A stretch of 24,401 nucleotides of DNA from Amanita rubescens (GCA_015039365.1 WION01000683.1:1-24401), one strand, 5' to 3'. Shown: positions 9,805-19,603, numbered from the stretch's first letter. Numbers and translations are program-made. The notes: a model not told the origin generated them from the sequence alone.

Positions 9805-12603
9805 TTAGTTTTTGTACCCTTGTAACTGATTTTTCTGCTTTGCCTTGAGAAGCTTCTCCAGCTCTTGCTTGTAAACATGTGTAGTGGGATGTTCAGATCC
9901 CATAACTTGTTGCATGGCCAGGACTGCATTAGATAGCAAAGACTCTGCTTCATCAAGCCTTTCCTGATGTTTATATGTCAAGGCCAAATTGCCCATGGCT
10001 TGAAGGGTGTTTGGATGCTCTGATCCAAGCTTTACTTTCCTTGCCTTCATCACTTCTACCTGCAGCTTCTCTGCCTCATCCCATCTTCCCCAATTTGTGT
10101 ATGTTAATGCCAAATTGTTCATGGTAGTGAGAGTGTCTGGATGGTCTGATCCCAGCTTCACTTTACTTGCCTTCATCACTTCTACCTGCAGCTTCTCTGC
10201 CTCATGCCACCTTCCCTGATTCCGGTTTGTTGATGCCCAATTGTTCATGGCTTGAAGGGTGTTTGGATGTTCTGATCCAAGCTTTACTTTCCTTGCCTTC
10301 ACCACTTCTACCTGCAGCTTCTCTGCCTCATCCCATCTTCCCCAATTTGTGTATGTTAATGCCAAATTGTTCATGGTAGTGAGAGTGTCTGGATGGTCTG
10401 ATCCCAGCTTTACTTTCCTTGCCTTCATCACTTTTACCTGCAGCTTCTCTGCCTCATGCCACCTTCCCTGATTCTGGTATGTTGATGCCAAATTGTTCAT
10501 GGCTTGAAGGGTGTTTGGATGTTCTGAGCCAAGCTTTACTTTCCTTGCCTTCCGAACCACTTCTACCTGCAGCTTCTCTGCCACATCCCACCTTCCCTGA
10601 TTCTGGTATGTTAATGCCAAATTGTTCATGTTAGTGAGAGTGTTTGGATGGTCTGATCCCAGCATCACTTTCTGTGCCTTCAGCACTTCTACCTGCAGCT
10701 TCTCTGCCTCATCCCACCTTCCCTGATTCTGGTATGTTAATGCCAAATCGTTCATGGTAGTGAGAGTGTTTGGATGGTGTGATCTGAGCATCACTTTCTG
10801 TGCATTCATCACTTCTATCTGCAGCTTCTCTGCCTCATCCCACCTTCCCTGATTCTGGTATGTTAATGCCAAATTGTTCATGATAATGAGAGTCCAAGTT
10901 GGATGGTCTGATCCCAGCTTTACTTCCTGTGCCTTCATCACTTCTACCTGCAGCTTCTCTGCCTCATCCCACCTTCCCTGATTCCGGTATGTTGATGCCA
11001 AATTGTTCATGGCTTGAAGGGTGTTTAGATGTTCTGACCCAAGCTTTACTTTCCTTGCCTTCATCACTTCTAGCTGCAGCTTCTCTGCCTCATCCCATCT
11101 TCCCTGATTCTGGTATGTTAATGCCAAATTGTTCATGTTAGTGAGAGTATTTGGATGGTCTGATCCCAGCATCACTTTCTGTGCCTTCAGCACTTCTACC
11201 TGCAGCTTCTCTGCCTCATCCCACCTTCCCTGATTCTGGTATGTTAATGCCAAATTGTTCATGTTAGTGAGAGTGTTTGGATGGTCTGATCCCAGCATCA
11301 CTTTCTGTGCCTTCATCACTTCTACCTGCAGCTTCTCTGCCTCATCCCACCTTCCCTGATTCATGTATGTTAATGCCAAATTGTTCATGGTAGTGAGAGT
11401 GCAAGTTGGATGGTCTGATCCCAGCCTTACTTCATGTGCCTTCATCACTTCTACCTGCAGCTTCTCTCCCTCATCCCACCTTCCCTGATTCATGTATGTT
11501 GATGCCAAATTGTTCATGGCTTGAAGGGTGTTTGGATGTTCTGATCCAAGTATTGTCTTCCTTTCATTAACTGCCACATTCAAAACCTTCTCCTTTTCAT
11601 TCCAGCTTCCAATATGATCAAATACAATTGAAAATTTCTCATATTCATGATCATAATATGTCTCCTTTAATCTCAATTCTTGTCCATGTAAAAGGTTTGA
11701 CCTAATGTATGGTGCTAGTAGTCTACAGAATGTATGGTTATCACTATTCCAGTCAGGAACTACTGAACAAGACAACAAAGCTCGTGCCCTGTGATACTGA
11801 TTACTAATCTCAGTTTGTGGCATACAGTCCCTGCTCCAGGAATTCACTAACATATGCATTGAATACAGATGATTCACAACACTGATCAATGAAAATGAAA
11901 GCAAAATTTGTGTCCCATCCAAAAACTGCATTCTGTCCCATTCACCATCTTCATCTATAAACAAGGTTTGATGATTCAATAGTGTCATTGGAAAATCAGA
12001 ATTTGCTGTATCAACTTTGCCATTCATGTAATTTTCTGCAGCATTTTTAAATACCTCTTCAGGTATATTTTCATGGTTTAGAAAGCCAAAAATCCTTAAC
12101 AAGTTGATTGCATTTTGTGCTGCCTCAGCTTCTTCTCCATCTTCCTTTAGTGTCATTTTCTGAATTTGTTGAAATGAAATATCCCATGTCCTATATGTGG
12201 ATCTCCCATAACCAGATGCTCCCTTGAAGTCTTTCTTTGACATTAGCTTATGTTTATTTTTTTGGTATAACTTTAAGTAACCATCAATGCCACACCCAGA
12301 TCTGTGGATGTATGCCCCTGCTTGGTCAAGGGCAAGTGGGATTCCACTTAATTCCAACACCAACTTTTTGGCCAAATTTTTAACATCATCAGATGTGCCA
12401 TCCAGCATGGCAGACTTTAAAAACAAAGTGATGGCCTCCTCTTCTTCCATAGCAAGAACATTTACTGAATCCAAAGCAAGTCTCTTCAATTCCCCATTCC
12501 TACTGGTAATCAAGATATTTCCTGCCTCCCCTGGTGGGAGGAATTTCTCAACAACTGAATAATTACCATCTGCACTGTCATATATGATCAGCCATTTTGG
12601 CAT
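9805..12603 (-). CDS. NB-ARC/TPR (kinesin-light-chain type) protein, NB-ARC N-terminus missing
   Basis: Fungal NB-ARC/TPR proteins are STAND-type NTPases thought to act in non-self recognition or cell-fate signalling. The frame (932 aa) starts at the Walker B region (WLIIYDSAD, residues 4-12). RNBS-B follows (ILITSRN, 30-36), then the GxP motif (SGIPLALDQAGAYI, 86-99), a winged-helix-like region, and 13 TPRs of about 42 residues (about 363-911) ending in a Lys/Gln-rich tail. There is no P-loop (GxGGxGKT) in the ORF. The frame stays open upstream to about 12805, but that extension has no NB-ARC signature. So the N-terminal exon is either far upstream or lost; without it ATP binding would fail. 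The uninterrupted 933-codon frame argues against old decay. Arg is encoded almost only by AGA/AGG, in keeping with the CpG depletion. Confidence 0.75.
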   Translation of the reverse strand: MPKWLIIYDSADGNYSVVEKFLPPGEAGNILITSRNGELKRLALDSVNVLAMEEEEAITLFLKSAMLDGTSDDVKNLAKKLVLELSGIPLALDQAGAYIHRSGCGIDGYLKLYQKNKHKLMSKKDFKGASGYGRSTYRTWDISFQQIQKMTLKEDGEEAEAAQNAINLLRIFGFLNHENIPEEVFKNAAENYMNGKVDTANSDFPMTLLNHQTLFIDEDGEWDRMQFLDGTQILLSFSLISVVNHLYSMHMLVNSWSRDCMPQTEISNQYHRARALLSCSVVPDWNSDNHTFCRLLAPYIRSNLLHGQELRLKETYYDHEYEKFSIVFDHIGSWNEKEKVLNVAVNERKTILGSEHPNTLQAMNNLASTYMNQGRWDEGEKLQVEVMKAHEVRLGSDHPTCTLTTMNNLALTYMNQGRWDEAEKLQVEVMKAQKVMLGSDHPNTLTNMNNLALTYQNQGRWDEAEKLQVEVLKAQKVMLGSDHPNTLTNMNNLALTYQNQGRWDEAEKLQLEVMKARKVKLGSEHLNTLQAMNNLASTYRNQGRWDEAEKLQVEVMKAQEVKLGSDHPTWTLIIMNNLALTYQNQGRWDEAEKLQIEVMNAQKVMLRSHHPNTLTTMNDLALTYQNQGRWDEAEKLQVEVLKAQKVMLGSDHPNTLTNMNNLALTYQNQGRWDVAEKLQVEVVRKARKVKLGSEHPNTLQAMNNLASTYQNQGRWHEAEKLQVKVMKARKVKLGSDHPDTLTTMNNLALTYTNWGRWDEAEKLQVEVVKARKVKLGSEHPNTLQAMNNWASTNRNQGRWHEAEKLQVEVMKASKVKLGSDHPDTLTTMNNLALTYTNWGRWDEAEKLQVEVMKARKVKLGSEHPNTLQAMGNLALTYKHQERLDEAESLLSNAVLAMQQVMGSEHPTTHVYKQELEKLLKAKQKNQLQGYKN
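9871..11517 (-). repeat. 13-unit TPR array with higher-order period
   Basis: Consensus unit MNNLALTYxNQGRWDEAEKL plus about 22 residues ending LGSDHPNTLxx; 126 nt each. Three units are 43 residues: units 1 and 5 have an extra residue in HPTxTL, and unit 8 has an extra Arg in VVRKARKV. Units 9-10 and 11-12 form a 252-nt higher-order repeat (QNQGRWHEAE with HPDTLTT, then TNWGRWDEAE with HPNTLQA). Such uniformity points to recent duplication or conversion. Confidence 0.92.
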
Positions 12604-12806
12604 TTGAGCATCAGGAAAATGGCGGAAAATGGATAAGGCTAGATAAAGCCTTAAAATAAATAAAAAATCTGTAATATTTCCAAGTCTGATATACCAATTG
12701 GTAATGCAATTTAAAGGACGGTAGGGTTGGCAATTTTCACAAGGTAGTCCAGAATTGGCACTTTCACAAGTATTGGACTGTCTGAGAAACTGATTACAAT
12801 CTAATG

Positions 12807-13260
12807 ATCAGAAATAATAAGTAAGATAATCCTAGGCAATTAGCTAAAAGAGTGACAAAATGCCACCAGCTGTCTCAGGACAGATAAAGGACAGTAGCAA
12901 TGGTAGGTTCCACCACATGTATCAGGAAGATATTGATTGTGCTGGTGTGCAAGACTGCAATTTTGTCATCAGAAATAATAAGTATGGTAATTCTAGACAA
13001 TCAGTTAAAAGACCTATGAAATGCTACCAGCTGTCTCAGGGCAGATAAGAGATGGTAGCAATGGTAGATTCTACCACATGTATCATGATGATATTAATTG
13101 TGCTGGTGTGCAAGGCTGCAATCTTGTGATCAGAAATAGTAAGTATGTTAATTCTAGACAATCAGCTAAAAGACCTATGAAATGCTACCAGCTATCTCTG
13201 GACAGATAAGGGATGGTAGCCCTGGCAAATTTCATCACCAGTATCAGGGTGATGATAATT
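12807..13260. repeat. 161-bp tandem repeat, about 3 copies
   Basis: Units begin with ATCAGAAATA at 12807, 12968 and 13129, giving two exact 161-nt spacings. The third copy loses similarity at about 13260. A diverged partial copy recurs at about 13484-13610 (AATAAGTATGGTGATTCTGG, then GCCAGCTGTCTCA). 161 is not a multiple of 3, so the short frames through it (12860-13048, 13021-13209) are unlikely to be genes. It lies just upstream of the truncated NB-ARC frame. Confidence 0.9.
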
Positions 13261-14120
13261 GGTCTAGCTTTATCTAACAGCACCATAATTGATATCTTGA
13301 TGCCCCTCCCTGATCAGGTATTACCTAGCAGTCATAGCTTGGAAGAAGTGCAAGCCTGTTCATTGCTGACAATCAGCTGGCAGAATTGTATACAATGGTA
13401 CCTCTGATCAAGCATATCCAGTGTGACAACACATGCATCTACTAACATCACTGATATCAGGATGGTACTATTGACCTAACCTTACACAACCAATAAGTAT
13501 GGTGATTCTGGGTAAATTACTAAAAGAGTTACAAAAGACTGCCAGCTGTCTCATGAGAGATAAGAGATTAGCAATACCAGACAGGGTGGTAATGTTGATC
13601 TAGCTTTACCTGACCACATCATCACCGGTGCAAAGGTGGCTCTGATCATGTGCTGCCAAGTAACCATGGCTGATAAGATAATAGAAGAATTGGTACCTTC
13701 AATCAGCAATGTCAGGATGACAAGACACACAGGTTATGGTCACTTATGCTCCAGGATCGCAGAATATATAATTCTTATTGTGTATGGTAGTATACTATTA
13801 CACTATACCAACTAGAATCATACAGTATCATAATTAGGGGTTGGCCCAGGTTGGCCAAACCCACACAGATTGCAGGTACAGGTAAGGTGGAGATGATGGT
13901 GGATGGGGGCCTGGCTGGGTAGCATGGGAGAGGGCAGAGGTAGGGTGAGCATGACAGTAGTAGAAGGTACAAAGGTGGTGGGGCTGCAGGTGTGAATAGT
14001 GTAATCATGGGATATATCTAACAAAGGAGTAAGGGGAGTGTTAGTGTTGAATGATAGGACAAGTATAATGAAATGCTTAGCACCCGTATGATGAGAATAG
14101 ATGGATTGAGCTTCGGCCAA
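13261..14120. other. Low-CpG non-coding stretch
   Basis: Holds the diverged repeat copy at about 13484-13610 and otherwise no recognisable gene. The minus frames at 14008-13775 and 14195-13818 are Pro/Ser/Leu-rich, low-complexity and unsupported. Confidence 0.5.
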
Positions 14121-14450
14121 TAAATGAAGGACTGGTTTACCTACATAACGAGCGCAGTCATACATTGAACGAGTAACAGATTGAATATATGACAAAAGGG
14201 ATGGACTTAGCGAAGCTGTGATTCAAGGCGATGATACAAGTCATGCAAATCATGCAAACTGCTGTATCCTACGTGATGGGGGCCTCGTAACACGGCTGCG
14301 GTCAAATTGGGTGGGCAGTAATGCACACGACAGCACCCATTAGTTGTAGATACGGGATGGGCGGGAAGGATGGACTCACCGAATGGTCTCGATCGTGAAG
14401 GGGCACCGCAGGTGTCTAACCTTCGGACATGAAGTCTGCCCCTGAGTCCT
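14121..14450. repeat. Diverged duplicated block S, copy 1
   Basis: Shares order and sequence with 15001-15290. Both have TAAATGAAGGAC-like starts, GATTCAAGGCGATGATA / GGTTCAAGGCGACGATATA, CCCATTAGTTGT(A/G)GATACGGGA, a GACT(C/T)ACCGAAT segment and a GTGAAGG segment. Divergence is substantial, so the duplication is old. Function unknown. Confidence 0.7.
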
Positions 14451-15000
14451 TGCCCAGCTGGATCAAGGGGGTAAGGGAGAGACAATACTAACTTGGAGGC
14501 AACGAGCCAGATTTCAGGATCTGGACTAGTGACACTGTGTTGGGTTTGGAGCAAGAGAAGAAAAGAGACTCGAATCACTTCGTCACGGCAGCAGCCTGTC
14601 CGAACGAGGACGTAAAGCCAACGTGGGCAATATCAAGGAGTGGGTTGGAATTGATCACCGAGTTTGTGTTTCCCTCCCGCGAGCAAGACGTTGGTGAAAA
14701 ATGAAGTGGACGGGGAGTATGACGGCCCTGACTTGACTGGACGACCCGAACACTCGGCACATCAGCAAGTTCTGAATGGGGCCAAATTTAACTTCACTTA
14801 CAACTGTTTAGCATTCGACGATGCTGAGGTATTCGAATGCTAGATCTAAGAGAATATCGTGAAAGAGCAACGAGGTAGGGGAATCCTATGGACCCATTCA
14901 ACACTGCATCGTAAGCGGGCAGAATATACTACAGAAACTCCATGGCTCCAGCCTCCCAACTCTTTTTCTCTACAGGGTCACCTTGAACGCATGGCGTACA
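14451..15000. other. Non-coding, no supported feature
   Basis: Only short minus-strand frames (14760-14575 and the end of 14578-14207) without domains. Nothing recognised. Confidence 0.45.
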
Positions 15001-15290
15001 TAAAATGAAGGACAGACAGCTCACCTAACTAAGGAGTGCGGTCGCACGTTGAAAATGAGATAAGAGAGATTGACTTACTGAACGGATTTAACTGTGGTTC
15101 AAGGCGACGATATAACAAATGCATGCAATAATGCACGTATTGACAGGGCCCATTAGTTGTGGATACGGGACGGGTGGGAACAACAGACTTACCGAATAGA
15201 TTGAGTCAATGCAGGTACGGATGGTCTGACGGTCTCAATTGTGAAGGAGTCTACCCCTTGGGAGCGACGTAAAGTCTGCTCCCGCAGTCT
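15001..15290. repeat. Diverged duplicated block S, copy 2
   Basis: Partner of 14121-14450. Its right end carries the 38-nt core at 15248-15285 that recurs at 17560, 20976 and 22966. Confidence 0.7.
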
Positions 15291-15508
15291 TCTATGCCTG
15301 GATTTCTGTGCCATGGACTACGGGGATGACGGAGAGAATAGTACGAGTCAGTTGATTTCAAAACACGTGCACCAAAGGAACGCCACGGAGTGCATATTTC
15401 ATGCAAAAGAAAGTTGCCGAATTCGTTGAAAATAAAGAAAGACCCTCAAAGCGTAATTAAAAATAATCAGTTAGGGTGCAAGACGCGAATTGAGAAAAAT
15501 GGAGTACT

Positions 15509-15860
15509 TACGGGCCTGGTGATAGAAGGAACGGCACCGGATGCGTGTTTCATACATAAAAATCTGAAGGATGCATTGGAATGAATAATAAAGTGAAAAG
15601 CCGATGGTAGAGGGGTCGTATGCGCTGAATAAGAGAGAAGGCAGCCGCCAACGCAGCACTACGCCAGCAAGAAGACGAACGACGCGGTATTAGGGCTGGA
15701 CGTATTGAAGGGAATGCTTCTGAATTCCATTGAGCAACCTTCTATCGCGGAGATACGAAATTAAAGGAATCGGTTGCCGTGCGAGGCGCAAATACATACG
15801 GGCCTGGTGATGGAAGAAACGACACTGGACGCGTGTTTTTTACATAGAAATTTGAAGATA
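15509..15860. repeat. R repeat: one full unit and a truncated second
   Basis: The unit starts TACGGGCCTGGTGAT(A/G)GAAG. The next start is at 15797, giving a 288-nt period; the second unit breaks off at about 15860. The end of the unit carries GAGCAACCTTCTATCGCGGA. On minus, CAGGCCC/GTAAGT at each junction looks like a 5' splice site. Confidence 0.85.
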
Positions 15861-15887
15861 ATACCTATCCATAATTCCAAAACATTA

Positions 15888-16280
15888 CCACTTCAATCAT
15901 TCTAAGCCACGCACCTAATCAGATTAACCTTCATTCGAAAGTCCAGCGGGTAACGACGACTTCTGTGCCGATGATCTTAAGGACCATACAAGGGTGTAAT
16001 AAGGACTGGGAGAGTATGACGGCGGGACTGCTCTGGCCTGGCAGGCCGGACAGTCGCGAATTGAACAACTGAGCGTACCCATTGTCCACTGGGTTCGACA
16101 CGAATAAAAGACGATGAGTTGCAAACAAAGGTTTCCGATTTATTAATAATATAGGAGATGCGTAACAATTGAACTTGTAAAACTGCCAAAGCGAAGAATG
16201 TTGGCTGCAGCGAGGTCGGACGACGGAATTTGAGCGAGCCAGGATATGTACATCATGATGGCCCTGACGAGTAAAATTTT
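15888..16280. repeat. Composite block, left copy (A and B segments)
   Basis: Matches 22756-23415 in order: ACTTCAATNATT; GTCCAG(C/A)GGGTA; ACTTCTGTGC and the ATGATCTT that follows; GGTGTAA; CACTGGGTTCG; CGATTTATTAA; GCCAA then GCGAAG; GTTGGCT; TTTGAGCG. It lacks the roughly 100-nt stretch of the right copy that holds the 38-nt core, a deletion here or an insertion there. Confidence 0.75.
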
Positions 16281-16382
16281 CAATGCAAGAGTTGATGCAA
16301 TATCAACGTTCGTACGTGTACGTTCAAGTTGAGAGAGGATGAGAGAAAGCTGTGAGGGTTCGAAGACTCGGGGTTGTCATGC

Positions 16383-16586
16383 ACAACGCGTGACGTACCT
16401 GCCAAACTGGGCCAACGCGCTGGCCAACGCGAACAACGTCGGCTGGAAGGCGAATGAGGGAGTATTGTGACTGACTGCATCGGGAAAGATTGCCAAAGAA
16501 CGCATTGGGAAACTTTCTATGATGGAAATAGGGAATTAAAAGAATCTGTTGACATGCGAGATCCAAATTGAGAGAAATGAAATGCT
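16383..16586. repeat. R' repeat, copy 1
   Basis: A diverged R-type unit paired with 23735-23934. Both have GCGTGACGT(A/G)CCTGCCAAA, TTGGCCAACG-like and GGGAACTTTCTATG-like segments. It leads directly into the R unit at 16587, as the right copy leads into 23935. Confidence 0.7.
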
Positions 16587-16884
16587 TACGGGCCTGGTGA
16601 TAGAAGGAACAGCACAGGATCCGTGTTTCATGCATAAAAAGTTGGAGGATCCGCTGAAAATAAGAAAAGATGCTAGAAGCTGATGGTAGAGGAGCCGTAT
16701 GCGCCGAATAAGAGAAAACCTGCCACCAACACGCACAACGTCAGCAAGAAAGCGAATGACGCAGTATTAGGACTGGACGTATTAAAAGTAAAGCTTCTGA
16801 ATTCCATTGAGCAACTTTCTATCACGGTGATAAAGAATTAGAGCAAGTGGTCAGCTTGCGAGACGCAAATTTAGTAAAATGACG
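16587..16884. repeat. R repeat, single unit
   Basis: A full-length R unit starting TACGGGCCTGGTGATAGAAG. Similarity ends at about 16884, ten bases before a decayed DUF6698-like fragment begins. Confidence 0.85.
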
Positions 16885-16893
16885 TACTCAAGT

Positions 16894-17040
16894 CACTATG
16901 GATCGTCCCAGTCCGGGCTAGCTGGGCAGAAGGTGCCGGTAAATCTTGACAAAGCAGCAGATTCAAGGCTGGTCTCCGGGAGACGACAAAAAGACCAAAT
17001 CCGTGGCATGAAGTCGCTACTGCCGAGACAAGACGCACCT
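16894..17040 (-). pseudogene. Decayed DUF6698-like gene fragment
   Basis: The minus strand reads FCPASPDWDDP directly before TAGTGACTT. The intact gene at 18068-19484 has LCPAGLDWNDP directly before its intron-4 donor CA/GTGACTT. The first 40 nt of the two segments differ at about nine places. Further in, SLESAALSR matches PLNPPLSR, with about 40 nt missing between these two parts. The flanking exons are absent, so this is a remnant. Confidence 0.7.
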
Positions 17041-17179
17041 AGCTCGGCTTGGACGCATTTAGGGAGGTCCTGCGAGGGGGTTGAAGAACTTAGAGACGCC
17101 GGAGGCTCAGGTTCCATACCTCGACAGCGTTTTTGGCAGTCGCCGATGTTCCCGACAATTCTTCCGCTGTGCTAGCAGC

Positions 17180-17455
17180 GTCGTCGTCACCCCCAACTGT
17201 TAAGATTTTCAATGGCGTGAGGAACTGTTCATAAACCATGGAATCTAACCTGTGGATGAAACAGTAATAGCGGATTAGTTTTACATTCCCATTTGAAAAC
17301 CAATTCATAACCTGGCTCGTCGTCATCACCCCCAACTGTAAGAGCTTCAATGGCGTGAGGAACTGTTCATAAACCATGGAATCTAACCTGTGGATGAAAC
17401 AGTAATAGAGGATTGGTTTTACATTCCCATTTGAAAACCAATTCATAACCTGGCT
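17180..17455. repeat. 138-bp tandem duplication (46 codons, in phase)
   Basis: Two adjacent near-identical copies (AATGGCGTGA at 17211 and 17349; TGGCT ends at 17317 and 17455). The period is a multiple of 3, and the minus frame 17446-17090 runs through both (VYEQFLTPLK twice). Whether the frame is a real exon is unknown. Each copy also holds acceptor-like CTTACAG or CTTAACAG on minus. Confidence 0.88.
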
Positions 17456-18067
17456 TCCTTCGACGACCTAAGGGACCGATCATAAGCGAGTAAACTAGCC
17501 TGGCCAATCAGTAGACCAGCAAGATGTCCGCATGGTCGATTGAGAAAGGGTGACCCGAGAGTCTAGCCCTTGGAAGCGACGCAACGTCTAGCTCCTGTGG
17601 TTTCTGCGCGGCAATCTTGAGGACGGCATAAGAGGGAGGTGAAGTGAAAAGAGGAGGTGCAGTTGACTCGGCACTGTCACGGTTGAACATGTGGCAACGT
17701 GACTGGAATCTCTCATTCGCTCTCTTAGGCTCTCTTTAGCTCTCTTTGTCTCTCTTTGTCTCTCTTTGTCTCTCTTTGAATTTCTCGACCTATATGCGTC
17801 ATTGATGCAAAGTGTTTGACATTGGCTGAGCGACTTTCCGAGGCAAGCAAGTTTCTTGCCAATGCTTGATGCAAGACTTCTTTAGTATTGTCGTGAGGAC
17901 GAATGGGACTCGGGCGGATGAATCGGACAATTTTGACGAGTTTTTCTTATGCCAGAATAGATTCTGATTGCGTACTGTCTGGCAGTCACAGTGATAAGAT
18001 GTCATGCAAGAAAAAAGATTTATTGGATATGATGATATCTTGTTCCCAATTATCACCATCCTAGATA
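17456..18067. other. Non-coding; 38-nt core copy and 3' flank of DUF6698-like gene
   Basis: Holds the dispersed core at 17560-17597, preceded by TTGAGAAAGGGTGACCCGAG as in the copy at 22947, and a 10-nt tandem repeat. The minus frame 18059-17799 is not supported. Confidence 0.55.
17721..17778 (+). repeat. 10-nt minisatellite TCTCTTTGTC
   Basis: About six head-to-tail units: TCTCTTAGGC, TCTCTTTAGC, three TCTCTTTGTC and a final TCTCTTTGAA. Confidence 0.95.
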
Positions 18068-19484
18068 TTACGACGCCCTCCCGTTCGGTAATTGTTTCAG
18101 CTTAGCCCTCTTCTCCTTCAGCTTGGCTAGCGCGCTTTGTTTTGTTATCCCCCCTTCACGGGTCACACAGCTGGGGAATACCTGGCTTTGAGACGAAGAT
18201 ATAGAGGACATCGGGAAGGTATTATTGAAAGCGAGACCTACCAATCCCACCAGTTCAACAAATCAGTAACCTCATTCTTCTCATCGGGATCATCTAAAAA
18301 GTCTGATACGCTCTCGTAGAATCGTTCCGAGTCCGTCGTGGTGTCGGACCTGCTAAAGACAGATGAAGATGACAAGGCGAAACGAAGCTGCTTGAACGAT
18401 CAGCGCTAAGAGTTACAAGCTCAGACGTCTGACACACCTGCGTAGCTATGTAGGCTAAAGAACCCGTCGTGACTCGAGTCATGCCATGGATACGAGCATT
18501 GCCTGATCTTGTCGCTTTGACTTCCTTCTCAACAGAACTGGGCGAAGTAAAGATATGTTTAAAGGCCTACACACAAAGTAGTCGATAATCTCCCCAAAAA
18601 ATAGAAGGGTACAAACCCAGACAAGAAGTTCACTTCTGAAGAGCCCGTCCCAGGGTTCTTCGGGGTCAAACTGCTGCTTTGCATACAGCATCAATGGCCA
18701 TTGATCTCCCCGAACACCCAGTTCGCCGCTGGCAAGCTTTGTACGAGTTCTTTGCAGCAGATTAGCGAAATACGGAAACACGTATAAGCGGGGAGAAAGT
18801 CACTGCGGATCATTCCAGTCTAGGCCAGCCGGGCAGAGGAGTGCCCCAGTGACGGGATGGTTAAAGCCGCGAGTTGTCTTGACACTACGAGAGAGTGGTG
18901 GATTCAATGGCATGTCTCGGGGGGTTATCCAGTCCAGTACGACCCCCTTCAGGCTTTTGGTATCATCTGACCTTGCGCTTGACATGCCTTTTTGAATCTA
19001 ACGGCAAACGATTAGATTAAGCAACTCCTGATCTAATAAGCGCACCAGATTCGCCATTATCTTGTATTCTTCGTCCGAACCGTCCACGATACGCTCTTCT
19101 AGTCGGGGTACTACTTCCAACAGTCGCAGATACACCTTGTACTCGTTTCGTTGCCTGTAATTGATGCGTGACGTCAAAGGTTGGGAAACCAACAAAAAAC
19201 TTAAATACGGACTGTGGTGTCAGCATTTCTTGTGTAACTTCCCCGTTCTCGAAGACGAGTAGGCAGTTCGTTATCAACGCTTGGACATTACACATTGCAT
19301 GCACAGTTCTGCCAAAGTGTCGTCCGTGATGAACGAAGGGATCACTGGTAGAGCTGGGATACCATTAGCACTGTGTGTAGCAGACGAAGTTTTGATAACC
19401 TCACGGCTTTTTCCTGTTTCCAAGCCTTAGCGCGTTGGCTGGGGCGCCGGTGCCTGCAGGAGGAACATTTTCGTCCTCAGGCAT
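18068..19484 (-). CDS. DUF6698-like protein, eight exons
   Basis: The family name is from memory; function is unknown. Exons on minus: 19484-19405, 19344-19201, 19154-19046, 18997-18804, 18749-18617, 18566-18438, 18387-18242, 18185-18068; 1,053 nt, 350 aa. All introns are 46-60 nt and GT-AG, and every junction keeps phase. Introns 4 and 7 use AAG acceptors. Landmarks: start MPEDENVPPAGTG; DPFVHHGRHFGRTVHAMCNV; QRNEYKVYLRLLEVVP; SARSDDTKSLKGVVLDWITP; CPAGLDWNDP; GVRGDQWPLMLY; ATRSGNARIHGMTRVT; LRFALSSSSVFSRSDTTT; LLNWWD; and a Lys-rich tail ending PNGRAS. No signal peptide or membrane segment. The gene is divergent from the Cys-rich gene at 19752, 267 bp apart. It appears intact; a diverged fragment sits at 16894. 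Confidence 0.85.
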
Positions 19485-19563
19485 TGGGGCGTGAGGGCGA
19501 GCCGATTGCGGAGGGGTATGACACTTTCTCTTGACTGATCAGACTTGCCTTTGTATTGGCATG

Positions 19564-19603
19564 TGAGTCATATTCAGGGACGCCAGAAATGACTCGAGTC
19601 ATT
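19564..19603. promoter_or_regulatory. Paired TGAGTCA / TGACTCGAGTCA sites in divergent promoter
   Basis: TGAGTCA at 19564-19570 and a perfect 16-nt palindrome AATGACTCGAGTCATT at 19588-19603. TGAGTCA/TGACTC is the Gcn4/AP-1 (bZIP) consensus. They lie between the DUF6698-like gene and the Cys-rich gene. The same pair with related spacer (TTCAGGRACGCCA) occurs upstream of the paralogue at 21605-21641. Confidence 0.5.

Larger units (their letters stand above)
9490..14080. other. CpG-depleted island
   Basis: CpG almost disappears between about 9490 and 14080. I count 5 CpG in the 2,799 nt of 9805-12603, whereas the RBR exon just to the left has about that many every 60-80 nt. The edges are gradual at the scale I can read. 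The island contains the NB-ARC/TPR gene and a satellite-like tandem repeat. Long-term cytosine methylation and deamination (CpG to TpG/CpA) is the usual cause in fungi; acquisition from a CpG-poor genomic compartment is an alternative. Confidence 0.85.

Noticed and set aside
10007..11141. Several 70-80-codon plus-strand frames with repeated PSSLLPAASLPH-like text
   Set aside because: They are the antisense reading of the 126-nt TPR repeats; their 252-nt spacing mirrors the higher-order repeat.
12807..13260. CRISPR-like array
   Set aside because: The repeat is continuous without unique spacers, and the genome is eukaryotic; it is a satellite-type tandem repeat.
13775..13810. Near-palindromic GGTAGTATACTATTACACTA as a possible transposon terminus
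   Set aside because: No matching inverted copy found within the island and no target duplication visible.
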